Part shown: positions 1 through 5,452 of the stretch, in pieces | Layout: each line of letters starts with the position of its first letter | How positions within the stretch are numbered: the stretch's first letter is position 1 | Source of the DNA: Gemmatimonadota bacterium | GTDB taxonomy: Bacteria; Gemmatimonadota; Gemmatimonadetes; Longimicrobiales; RSA9 | Length of the DNA: 6,934 nt | Assembly (NCBI GenBank): GCA_016207445.1 | Contig: JACQPS010000279.1 | Span: 1 to 6,934, forward strand | Direction: 5' to 3' | The notes under the pieces: model-generated | Told to the model about the DNA's origin: nothing | Seen by the model: the letters and a program-made list of their open reading frames with translations, nothing else | The model's database searches: none | Made by a program: the position numbers and the translations under genes

Positions 1-327
1 CAGGAACTCGTCGTCGATATCCTGCCCCATCTGCGTTAGCTTGAGCGAGACGTTGGCGCGCAGCCGGTCGGCGGCGATGCGGTCGAGCAGCCCGAGATAA
101 ATGTCGGCGGCGGCGCGCGCTTCCGCCCGGCTGCGCACCGACTCGCCCAGGTAGTCGAGGGAAACCGGCATGCCCGCCTGGTCGAGAGCGCGGGCCGCGC
201 GGATCGCGTCCTCGGGTTTTTCGCCCGCCACGAAGCGGCGAGCCACCGTGCGCGCGCCGGGTGCGCCGCCCGCGATCCGGCGAGCCAGTCGGCTCTCGCT
301 CAGGAAGAGCAAGCCCTCACGCAGCAC
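1..327 (-). CDS. Proline dehydrogenase, N-terminal part (truncated by window edge)
   Basis: Proline dehydrogenase is an FAD enzyme that oxidises L-proline to pyrroline-5-carboxylate, the first step of proline catabolism. Only the first 109 codons are present; the reading frame is open to base 1. Recognition rests on the N-terminal stretch MLREGLLFLSES, then RRFVAGEKPEDAIRAAR, then MPVSLDYLGESV near residues 54-65, and NVSLKLTQMGQDID near the cut end. These match the start of the TIM barrel in monofunctional bacterial proline dehydrogenases (PutB/FadM-like), where the LDxLGESV and VSLKLTQ strands are typical. The start is taken as GTG at 327-325, because the family usually begins a few residues before LLFLSE; no strong ribosome binding site is visible. 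The start overlaps the end of the upstream 117-residue gene by 11 bases, suggesting translational coupling. The FAD-binding C-terminal half is not in the window. Confidence 0.86.
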   Translation of the reverse strand, partial: MLREGLLFLSESRLARRIAGGAPGARTVARRFVAGEKPEDAIRAARALDQAGMPVSLDYLGESVRSRAEARAAADIYLGLLDRIAADRLRANVSLKLTQMGQDIDDEFL

Positions 328-670
328 TGCTCTCGTCCACGCCGCCCGCCCGGCGGCGCTGGATGGCCGCGTCCAGTTCGGCCTTGATCTGGAAGAGCGT
401 CAGTTCCAGCGCGGCCGCGCGCGCTGCCGCGGCCGTGTCGCCGTGGGCCACGTCGCCCGATTCCAGGTGCTCCATGATGGCCACGCCGGTGTCGGCCCAG
501 CGAGGAAAGATCAGGAAAGCGGCGTAGGGTCGGCCGGGGTCACCGGTCTCGTCCACGTCCACGGCCACGGAGTACGGCTGTCCATCGCTGCCCGAGAAGC
601 CGGGCGGCCGACCCCATTCCTGCAGGTAGCCGCCCAGTGTGAGATCGGGCGCGTCCGCGTATTCTTGCAT
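317..670 (-). CDS. Conserved-looking hypothetical protein, 117 aa
   Basis: I do not recognise the family. The product is an acidic, soluble-looking protein with no signal peptide or membrane segment. It starts MQEYADAPDLTLGGYLQEWG, has a middle part with beta character (QPYSVAVDVDETGDPGRPYAAFLIFPRW is split by glycine and proline turns), and ends in a helix rich in Ala, Glu and Leu at about residues 78-106. A start at 670 is supported by a promoter-like element whose -10 box ends 6 bases before the ATG, and by the absence of a Shine-Dalgarno sequence, which fits leaderless translation. It overlaps the proline dehydrogenase start by 11 bases and is probably co-transcribed with it, so a role linked to proline use is possible but not shown. 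Overlapping frames on the plus strand look like shadows. Confidence 0.68.
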   Translation of the reverse strand: MQEYADAPDLTLGGYLQEWGRPPGFSGSDGQPYSVAVDVDETGDPGRPYAAFLIFPRWADTGVAIMEHLESGDVAHGDTAAAARAAALELTLFQIKAELDAAIQRRRAGGVDESSAA

Positions 671-676
671 GGCGGG

Positions 677-705
677 AAGCTACGAGGGGTGCCCGGGGCG
701 GACAA
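677..705 (-). promoter_or_regulatory. Putative sigma-70-type promoter for the 117-aa gene and proline dehydrogenase
   Basis: Read on the minus strand, TTGTCC (705-700) is followed by 17 bases and then TAGCTT (682-677). Six bases separate the -10 box from the ATG at 670, so transcription would begin at or next to the start codon and give a leaderless mRNA. This is pattern matching only. No comparable strong promoter was seen for the divergent oxidoreductase gene. Confidence 0.42.
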
Positions 706-762
706 GCGCGCGGGTGGCGCCGGCGCACGGCCGGGCTTAAGCTTGCGCGCATCGCTCCGGCC

Positions 763-768
763 AGGAGG
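763..768 (+). promoter_or_regulatory. Ribosome binding site of the MDR dehydrogenase
   Basis: AGGAGG lies nine bases before ATG 778 and is a full match to the anti-Shine-Dalgarno core, which fixes the start of the dehydrogenase gene. Confidence 0.8.
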
Positions 769-777
769 GAGAGGATC

Positions 778-1797
778 ATGAGGGCGGCGGTCTTCTACGA
801 GTTCGGCGGAGCCGACGTCGTGTGCATCGAGGACCTGCCAACGCCCGAGCCCGGCCCCGGCGAGGCGCTCGTGCAGGTGAAGGCGGCCGCGCTGAACCAC
901 GTCGACCTCTGGGTGCGGCGCGGCCTCCCGAAGACGAGCCTGCCGCATATCGGCGGCGCCGACATCGCCGGCGTCGTGGCGGCGCTCGGGCCCGGCGTGA
1001 GCAACCTGCGGCCCGGCGCGCGCGTCGTCGTCAATCCCTCGCTCTGGTGCGGGCGCTGCGAATGGTGCCTGCGCGGCGAGGAGAGCCTGTGCGTGGACTA
1101 CCGAATCGTGGGCGAGCACACGCAGGGCGGATTCGCCGAGTACGTCGTGGTCCCCGCGGCCAACCTCTATCCTCTCCCCGATGCCGTCGAGTACGACGCC
1201 GCAGCGGCCGCGCCGCTCGTGTTCCTCACGGCCTGGCGCGGGCTCATCACCCGCGGCCGGCTGCGCGCCGGTGAGGACGTGCTCGTCACGGGCGCGTCCG
1301 GCGGCGTGAGCACCGCGGCGATCCAGATCGCGCGCCACGCGGGTGCGCGCGTGTTTGCCGTGACCACGACCGAGAATGTCGAGCGCGTGCGGCAGCTGGG
1401 CGCACAGTTCGTCTACGACCGCACGGCCGTGGACTACGCGCGCCAGGTCTGGGCCGATACCGCGAAGCGAGGCGTGGACCTGCTCTTCGACTCCGTGGGC
1501 GTGGCCACGTGGAAATCGAATCTGCGCGCGCTCGCACGCGGCGGCCGCCTGGTGGTCTACGGCGCCACCACCGGGCCGCTGGCCGAGACCGACCTGCGCA
1601 GGATCTTCTGGAACCAGCTCGAGATCATCGGCACGACCATGTCGAGCCGGGCCGAGTTCGAGACGGTCATGGAGCTCGTCTTCCGCGGCGAGCTGCGCCC
1701 CGTGCTGGACGTGGTCTGGCCGCTCGAGCGCGCGCGCGACGCCCACGAGCGGCTGGAGCGAGGCGAGCAGTTCGGCAAGATCGTCCTGCGCCCGTAG
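778..1797 (+). CDS. Zinc-binding MDR dehydrogenase, quinone-oxidoreductase-like (structural zinc only)
   Basis: This is a 339-residue medium-chain dehydrogenase/reductase with the family's usual length, expected to be a cytosolic NAD(P)H-dependent oxidoreductase. The N-terminal GroES-like domain covers about residues 1-150. Structural-zinc cysteines are intact at C91, C94, C97 and C105. The usual catalytic-zinc ligands are not: the first position reads N40-H41-V-D43 where alcohol dehydrogenases have Cys, and the GHE motif is replaced by G60-A61-D62. The Rossmann domain starts at about 168 with VTGASGGVS, where the last glycine of the common GxxGGVG pattern is Ser. This combination fits the alcohol-dehydrogenase-like MDR group that keeps the structural but lacks the catalytic zinc. 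Substrate cannot be told. The ATG at 778 is supported by AGGAGG at 763-768, nine bases upstream. It is divergent from the proline dehydrogenase pair and convergent with mazG. Confidence 0.92.
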   Translation: MRAAVFYEFGGADVVCIEDLPTPEPGPGEALVQVKAAALNHVDLWVRRGLPKTSLPHIGGADIAGVVAALGPGVSNLRPGARVVVNPSLWCGRCEWCLRGEESLCVDYRIVGEHTQGGFAEYVVVPAANLYPLPDAVEYDAAAAAPLVFLTAWRGLITRGRLRAGEDVLVTGASGGVSTAAIQIARHAGARVFAVTTTENVERVRQLGAQFVYDRTAVDYARQVWADTAKRGVDLLFDSVGVATWKSNLRALARGGRLVVYGATTGPLAETDLRRIFWNQLEIIGTTMSSRAEFETVMELVFRGELRPVLDVVWPLERARDAHERLERGEQFGKIVLRP

Positions 1798-1800
1798 GCC

Positions 1801-1842
1801 GATCCCGATCCCGATCCTCATCCTCATCCCGATCCCGACGCC
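1801..1842. repeat. Imperfect hexanucleotide tandem repeat (GATCCC-like)
   Basis: Seven consecutive hexamers read GATCCC, GATCCC, GATCCT, CATCCT, CATCCC, GATCCC, GACGCC. They begin three bases after the stop codon of the dehydrogenase gene and fill half of the 83-base gap before the convergent mazG stop. The array is non-coding in the two annotated genes. It is a short simple-sequence repeat of a kind that expands and contracts by slippage. No function is evident. Confidence 0.8.
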
Positions 1843-1880
1843 GGCCCGTTCGGCAACGGCGACGGACCAGGCCTCTGGCG

Positions 1881-2195
1881 TTACGGTCGCGTCCAGCGCT
1901 CGGCATCCCGCGCCCCGTACTTGTCCAGTACGCGCTGGAACGCCGCCTCCAGGTCCACTTTCTGCTCGTTCGCCAGCGCGATCAGCACGAACAGGATATC
2001 CGCGAGCTCGAGCGCCAGCTCCTGTTCGGCTTCGCCCGCCTTCTTCGGCTTGTGGCCGTAGCGGTGGTTGAGCTCGCGCGCGAGCTCCCCCACCTCTTCC
2101 ACGAGGCGCGCGAGGTTGGAAAGTGGCGGCCAGTAGCCTCCGCCGGGCCCACGGATCCAACCAACCACGGCCCGCTGCGCCTCGGCGATGGTCAT
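1881..2195 (-). CDS. MazG-type nucleotide pyrophosphohydrolase, 104 aa
   Basis: Small single-domain MazG-fold enzymes hydrolyse nucleoside triphosphates to monophosphate and pyrophosphate and are thought to clean up non-canonical nucleotides; they act in the cytosol as all-alpha dimers or tetramers. The protein is 104 residues, a normal size for the short (YpjD-like) class. The metal-binding signature is present: EVGE at residues 34-37 in NLARLVEEVGELAREL, and ELAD at 63-66 in LELADILFVLIALANE, which gives the ExxE...ExxD arrangement. A lysine- and glutamate-rich linker lies between them. The ATG at 2195 is preceded by GGAGGA (bases 2205-2200 read on the minus strand) four bases away. The start overlaps the stop of an upstream remnant frame by ATGA. 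The exact substrate is unknown. Confidence 0.88.
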   Translation of the reverse strand: MTIAEAQRAVVGWIRGPGGGYWPPLSNLARLVEEVGELARELNHRYGHKPKKAGEAEQELALELADILFVLIALANEQKVDLEAAFQRVLDKYGARDAERWTRP

Positions 2196-2323
2196 CGGTT
2201 CCTCCAGCGTCGCAGCGATTCGATCACGCCATCCACCTCGGCCTCCGCGTTGTCGAAGTGCTTGCCGTTTTGGAGATAACGCCGCGCGGAGCTTCCCTGG
2301 CGCCTTCGGACGGAGCGCGCAAG
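2192..2323 (-). pseudogene. C-terminal gene remnant, possibly class-V aminotransferase fold
   Basis: A 43-codon stretch runs from an in-frame TAG (2326-2324) to a TGA that overlaps the mazG ATG as ATGA. It holds no ATG, GTG or TTG that could start a sensible protein, except a GTG at residue 30. The last 28 or so residues read like a genuine C-terminus: YLQNGKHFDNAEAEVDGVIE followed by SLRRWRNR. This resembles the ending of class-V aminotransferases and cysteine desulfurases (HFYNTEEEVDRLVEAL-like: strand, Asn, acidic helix). The first 14 or so residues are Arg/Ser-rich and look non-coding. I read it as the tail of a gene whose body was lost, leaving the coupling to mazG in place. The family assignment is from memory of motif shape only; a small unrelated frame by chance remains possible. 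Confidence 0.36.
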
Positions 2324-2360
2324 CTACCCGGCCACGGCGAGTTGGAGCAAGCGGTTGGTC

Positions 2361-2388
2361 TTGCGTCGGGCTCCGTTCCCCCTACTTT
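2361..2388 (+). promoter_or_regulatory. Candidate promoter for the two-component operon
   Basis: TTGCGT (2361-2366), a 16-base spacer and TACTTT (2383-2388) form a sigma-70-like pair. Transcription would start near 2395, leaving an untranslated leader of about 210 bases before the kinase. The -10 area, CTACTTTG, resembles CTACATTTG in the lasso-operon promoter. The match is modest. Confidence 0.28.
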
Positions 2389-2596
2389 GTAGACGCCCGC
2401 CCACCTCCCCTGCGCCAAGCCCGAATGCTCCCGGCGGCGACGCCGGAGCGCGTGTGCTGCCTTCTATCTGCGGCCGGCGTATTTTGTTGCCTGTACGGTT
2501 GTTGCCTCGGCGTCGACGCCATCTGGTCCGACCGCCAGCGGGTGCCGGTAAAGCCGCGGCGACCTCGACCGTGAGCAGCGACGAACGCAGGAGATC

Positions 2597-2601
2597 AGGA
2601 G
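2597..2601 (+). promoter_or_regulatory. Ribosome binding site of the histidine kinase
   Basis: AGGAG is placed seven bases before ATG 2609, supporting this start over later in-frame candidates. Confidence 0.7.
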
Positions 2602-2608
2602 AACTTCC

Positions 2609-4252
2609 ATGGTGACGATACGCACGCCCCGGCGGGGCAGCGCCCAGGCCCTGGTCGGGATCCTGCTCGTAGCCCTGGTGCTGATGGGTGCCCTCGCTTA
2701 CGAGGCCGCCAGCACCGCGCGCTCCCACCGTGCCACCGCCGAGGCGGCGCTGCAGGACCACGCGGCCTTCGCGGTGTGGGAGTTCGCGCGGAACGCGGAC
2801 GAGCAACTTTCCCGTCATTTCCTACAGTCACTTCGACATATACGGCGGCCCTCGGCTGCACCGCTCGCTGCTTGTCCCCTCCTACCGGTAATAACCGCGG
2901 GAGAGTTCCGGGAAGAGCCGGTGTGCTCTTACTTTGAAGTGGATCTCGAGGGTAAAACCGTTCAGACCCGCGGGGCTCCCGTTCCTGTCGAGCTGGTCGA
3001 GTGGATTCGCGCCACGATCCCGCACCATGCCCGTACGACGTACAACCCGCAGTGGGGGTTCGCGACGCTATTCACCAGGATCGGCAGTGCTCCCAACGGA
3101 GTCGTTTACTCAATCGGGCGCGAAGCGGCTGGTGAGACGAACGTTGTACATGGATTCGCGATCGACGTACCGAGGCTGGCTGCGATTCTCGGTAGCATCG
3201 TGGATCACTTCGCCTTGATTCCTCCCTCGTTGACGACTGATGGCAGTACCCGAGAATACTTGGTGGCGGAGGCCTCGCTGCCCAGCGGCGCCACGATTTA
3301 CCGTTCGGGACCGCCGCTCGGCAGCTACAGGGCGAGTTACGACCTGGGCCCCCGGTTCGGCGGCCTCACGCTGAACGTGGCGCTGCGGCCGCTCGCGGCC
3401 GAGCAGCTCCTGATCGGCGGACTGCCGCGCTCGCGCCTGCCGTTCCTGCTGGGACTCCTGCTGTTGACGTGCGTGCTGGTCGGAATCGCATTCGTCCAGC
3501 TGCGGAAGGAAACGGAGCTGGCCCGGCTGCACGCCGATTTCGTGTCGGGTGTGTCGCACGAGCTGCGCACGCCGCTGGCCCAGATCCGGCTGTTCGCGGA
3601 AACGCTGTTGCTTGGCCGCACCCGTTCGGAGGACGAGCGGCGGCGCAGCCTGGAGATCATCGACAACGAGGCGAAGCGGCTCACGCAGCTCGTGGAGAAC
3701 GTGCTGCTGTTCTCGCGCAACGGGCATGGGCAAGCCCGCATCACACGCGAGCCCTCGGAGCTCGCACGGCTGATCCAGAGCGCGACCGATGCGTTCGCAC
3801 CGCTGGCGCGCCCGCGCGGCACCAGGTTCCGCGTCGACCTGGAGCGAGGCGTCCACGCATCCGTCGATGCCGGCGCACTCCGCCAGATGCTCCTGAACCT
3901 GCTGGAGAACGCGGTCAAGTACGGTCCGCCGAACCAGGAAGTGCTGGTCGGCATGGCGCTGTTCGGCGAGCGCGCCCGCATCTGGGTGGACGACGCCGGC
4001 CCCGGCATCCCGCGGCGGCAGCGGCAGCGGGTCTTCGAGCCGTTCCACCGGCTGGAGCGGCATTCGGGCTCCGTTGGCGGGAGCGGGATCGGCCTCGCCG
4101 TAGTGCGCGAGCTGGTGCGCCTGCACGATGGCCGCGTCTGGATCGAGGACGCACCGGGCGGCGGCGCCCGCTTCGTGTTGGAGATCCCCGGCGCGGAGCT
4201 GCGCCCGCTGCCGGACGAGCGCGCGTCTACGGGGGCGCCCGCCGTCGCCTGA
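2609..4252 (+). CDS. Membrane sensor histidine kinase (two-component system)
   Basis: This 547-residue protein senses a signal outside the cytoplasmic membrane and phosphorylates the adjacent response regulator. A first membrane segment spans about residues 13-31 after a basic start, followed by a roughly 240-residue extracytoplasmic sensor region (about 32-272) of no family I recognise. A second membrane segment lies at about 276-296. There is no obvious HAMP domain; a short linker leads straight into the dimerisation domain with phospho-acceptor H317 in VSHELRTPL. The catalytic domain shows the N box (NLLENAVKYG, N430 and N434), the G1 box (DDAGPGIP, 461-468), the F box (FEPF, 477-480) and the G2 box (GGSGIGLAV, 490-498). 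All catalytic motifs are intact. The coding strand is less GC-biased at about 2810-3300, within the sensor region. The response regulator follows after six bases. The ligand is unknown. Confidence 0.95.
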   Translation: MVTIRTPRRGSAQALVGILLVALVLMGALAYEAASTARSHRATAEAALQDHAAFAVWEFARNADEQLSRHFLQSLRHIRRPSAAPLAACPLLPVITAGEFREEPVCSYFEVDLEGKTVQTRGAPVPVELVEWIRATIPHHARTTYNPQWGFATLFTRIGSAPNGVVYSIGREAAGETNVVHGFAIDVPRLAAILGSIVDHFALIPPSLTTDGSTREYLVAEASLPSGATIYRSGPPLGSYRASYDLGPRFGGLTLNVALRPLAAEQLLIGGLPRSRLPFLLGLLLLTCVLVGIAFVQLRKETELARLHADFVSGVSHELRTPLAQIRLFAETLLLGRTRSEDERRRSLEIIDNEAKRLTQLVENVLLFSRNGHGQARITREPSELARLIQSATDAFAPLARPRGTRFRVDLERGVHASVDAGALRQMLLNLLENAVKYGPPNQEVLVGMALFGERARIWVDDAGPGIPRRQRQRVFEPFHRLERHSGSVGGSGIGLAVVRELVRLHDGRVWIEDAPGGGARFVLEIPGAELRPLPDERASTGAPAVA

Positions 4253-4258
4253 GCACGA

Positions 4259-4951
4259 ATGCCCCGCATCCTGCTCATCGAGGACAACCCCGACCTCGCG
4301 CTCGGTCTCCGCAATAACCTCGAGATCGAAGGCTACGAGGTGGAGGTTGCCGGCGACGGTGTCAGCGGCCTGGCCGCTGTGCGCGCGCGCTCGCCGGATC
4401 TCGTCGTCCTGGACCTGATGCTCCCCGACCTGGACGGGTTCCACGTCCTGAAAGCGGTGCGGGATGAGGGGCGTCGTGTTCCGGTCCTGATCCTGACCGC
4501 CAGGGGAGAAGAGGCGGACAAGGTGCGGGGGCTGCGGCTGGGCGCCGACGATTACCTCACGAAGCCCTTCGGCATCCTCGAGCTGCTGGCGCGCGTCGAG
4601 GCACTCTTGCGCCGAGCGGCGGAAGCCGCCGAACCAGCCGCCGCCGGCGGCGGCCTGGAGCGCTTCGGGCAGGTGGAGGTCGACGCCGCCCGCCGCACCG
4701 TGTCCTTGCGCGGCCAACCCGTCCGTCTGACGCCCCGCGCGTTCGACCTGCTGCTCGCGCTGCTCCGCCGCCGCGGCGCCATGGCCTCCCGCCGGGAATT
4801 GCTGCAGGAAGTCTGGGGACACCGCGGCTTCGTGCGCAGCCGCACGGTGGACACGCACATGGCCGAGCTGCGCCGGAAGCTCGAGGACGATCCTTCCCGC
4901 CCCCGTCACCTGCTGACCGTCCCCAAGCGCGGCTATCGGCTCCAGCCCTGA
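4259..4951 (+). CDS. OmpR/PhoB-family response regulator
   Basis: This is the partner of the kinase just upstream, 230 residues, the usual length for the family. The receiver domain (about 1-120) carries the acidic pair E8-D9, phospho-acceptor D52 in VVLDLMLPDLDG, T80 and K102 in DDYLTKPF. A linker rich in Ala and Glu (about 120-133) joins it to a winged-helix DNA-binding domain (about 134-230), whose end shows the typical VDTHMAELRRKLEDDP and LLTVPKRGYRL pattern. It begins six bases after the kinase stop and has little ribosome binding site of its own, so translation is probably coupled. OmpR/PhoB-type regulators bind as head-to-tail dimers to direct repeats with a spacing of about 11 bases; such an array lies 57-116 bases after this gene's stop codon, in front of the lasso operon. 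That target is an inference. Confidence 0.96.
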   Translation: MPRILLIEDNPDLALGLRNNLEIEGYEVEVAGDGVSGLAAVRARSPDLVVLDLMLPDLDGFHVLKAVRDEGRRVPVLILTARGEEADKVRGLRLGADDYLTKPFGILELLARVEALLRRAAEAAEPAAAGGGLERFGQVEVDAARRTVSLRGQPVRLTPRAFDLLLALLRRRGAMASRRELLQEVWGHRGFVRSRTVDTHMAELRRKLEDDPSRPRHLLTVPKRGYRLQP

Positions 4952-5007
4952 GGCCGCGCCTCGCGCTCGCCCTCGCCGTGCGGGCAGCATTTCCGTTCCG
5001 GCGTGTG

Positions 5008-5067
5008 CCTACCACGCTTTGACCCGTCTCTTACCGTTTCCTTACAGCATTCTTTCCAATCTTTGAC
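5008..5067 (+). promoter_or_regulatory. 11-base-phased direct repeat array, putative response-regulator operator
   Basis: Pentamers recur at an exact 11-base period: CCTAC (5008), TTGAC (5019), CTTAC (5030), CTTAC (5041), CTTTC (5052) and TTGAC (5063). The best pair, CTTACC-N5-CTTACA at 5030-5046, has the half-site geometry known for OmpR/PhoB-family sites such as PhoB and PmrA boxes. The last unit coincides with the -35 box of the lasso-operon promoter. The array lies between the response regulator gene and the lasso genes. The pattern is seen directly; binding by the neighbouring regulator is inferred. Confidence 0.42.
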
Positions 5068-5096
5068 CCTGCGGGCGCGGCCAAGTGCTACATTTG
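5062..5096 (+). promoter_or_regulatory. Putative promoter of the lasso-peptide operon
   Basis: TTGACC (5063-5068) lies upstream of a TGCTACATTTG stretch (5086-5096). If GCTACA (5087-5092) is the -10 box the spacer is 18 bases; if TACATT (5089-5094) it is 20. TACATTTG also matches the TAnnTTTG form of -7 element described for Bacteroidota, with TTTG at 5062-5065, though that spacing of 23 is longer than usual. Transcription would start near 5100, giving a leader of roughly 43 bases before the B1 start at 5144. Confidence 0.48.
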
Positions 5097-5143
5097 CATG
5101 GGTACGCCAATACGCTCTCCCTACCCCGCTCGCCGAGGTGGCG

Positions 5144-5452
5144 ATGATCGCCGGTCTGCTGGCCAGACGCAGCGAGAGATTGGCGCGAGGCGTGGTGCAC
5201 CGGGCCGCGCACGTGGCTGCGGCACACCACGGAGCACGCACGATCCTGCTCGATGCCCGCCGCGGCCGCTATTACGGGCTGGACGAGGTCGGAGGACGCA
5301 TCTGGGAGCTGCTGGAGCCCGGCGCCTCGCTCGCGCGCGTTGTCGATACACTCGAGCAGGAGTATGACGCTCCCCGTGCGGTCCTCGCGGCCGACACGGC
5401 CGCCCTGCTCGCCCGGCTCTGGCGCCGTGGGCTGGTCGGCGTGGAGACATGA
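5144..5452 (+). CDS. Lasso peptide B1 protein (PqqD-like RiPP recognition element)
   Basis: B1 is the leader-binding subunit of the lasso precursor peptidase: it holds the leader of the precursor peptide and presents it to B2. The 102-residue product carries the PqqD/RRE winged-helix pattern: two strands in HRAAHVAAAH and TILLDARRGRYYGLDEVGGR (about 33-52), then IWELLEPG (53-60), a helix with VVDTLEQEY (67-75) and a C-terminal helix LAADTAALLARLWRRGL (81-97). The ATG at 5144 is chosen because GAGGTGG at 5135-5141 lies just before it and because the likely transcript starts near 5100. The same frame is open further upstream to a GTG at 5003, but that extension would begin before the promoter and inside the operator array. 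Its stop overlaps the B2 start as ATGA. Confidence 0.85.
   Translation: MIAGLLARRSERLARGVVHRAAHVAAAHHGARTILLDARRGRYYGLDEVGGRIWELLEPGASLARVVDTLEQEYDAPRAVLAADTAALLARLWRRGLVGVET

Larger units (their letters stand above)
2327..2608. other. Intergenic region before the histidine kinase
   Basis: About 280 bases without a firm gene. It contains a candidate promoter at 2361-2388, an 11-base palindrome-like CTAC-TTT-GTAG at 2382-2392, and two copies of TTGTTGCCT at 2484-2492 and 2499-2507, offset by 15 bases. A possible small plus-strand frame (2425-2574, 49 residues, six cysteines in three CC pairs) covers the repeats but lacks a ribosome binding site. No tRNA, terminator or insertion-sequence end was seen. 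Confidence 0.5.

Noticed and set aside
1846..1859. CCGTT-CGGC-AACGG hairpin between the convergent genes as a terminator
   Set aside because: The stem is only five pairs and no T-run follows on either strand.
511..2160. 549-codon open frame on the minus strand opposite the MDR dehydrogenase
   Set aside because: It is antisense to a clear enzyme gene and mazG's frame, has Arg/Pro/Ala-rich composition with no domain, and arises from GC-rich codon bias.
3110..4990. 626-codon open frame on the minus strand opposite the kinase and regulator
   Set aside because: It is a mirror of two well-supported genes; its composition (Gln, Arg, Ala, His-rich) is typical of GC-rich antisense frames.
4952..5000. 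Terminator after the response regulator
   Set aside because: The sequence is GC-rich but no stable stem with a T-tract could be drawn, so read-through from the regulator into the lasso genes cannot be excluded.
5003..5143. Upstream in-frame extension of B1 to a GTG at 5003
   Set aside because: The extension would run through the operator array and promoter and lacks a ribosome site; B1 from 5144 has normal length and a good ribosome site.
4933..5241. Minus-strand frame with several cysteines between the regulator and B1, considered as a small peptide or precursor
   Set aside because: It overlaps the ends of two genes antisense, has no ribosome site, and shows no leader or core pattern.
5098..5367. 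Frame starting at ATG 5098 as a lasso precursor candidate
   Set aside because: It overlaps B1 in another frame, is Arg-rich throughout, lacks the leader Thr and ring-acid pattern, and its ATG would lie at or before the transcription start.
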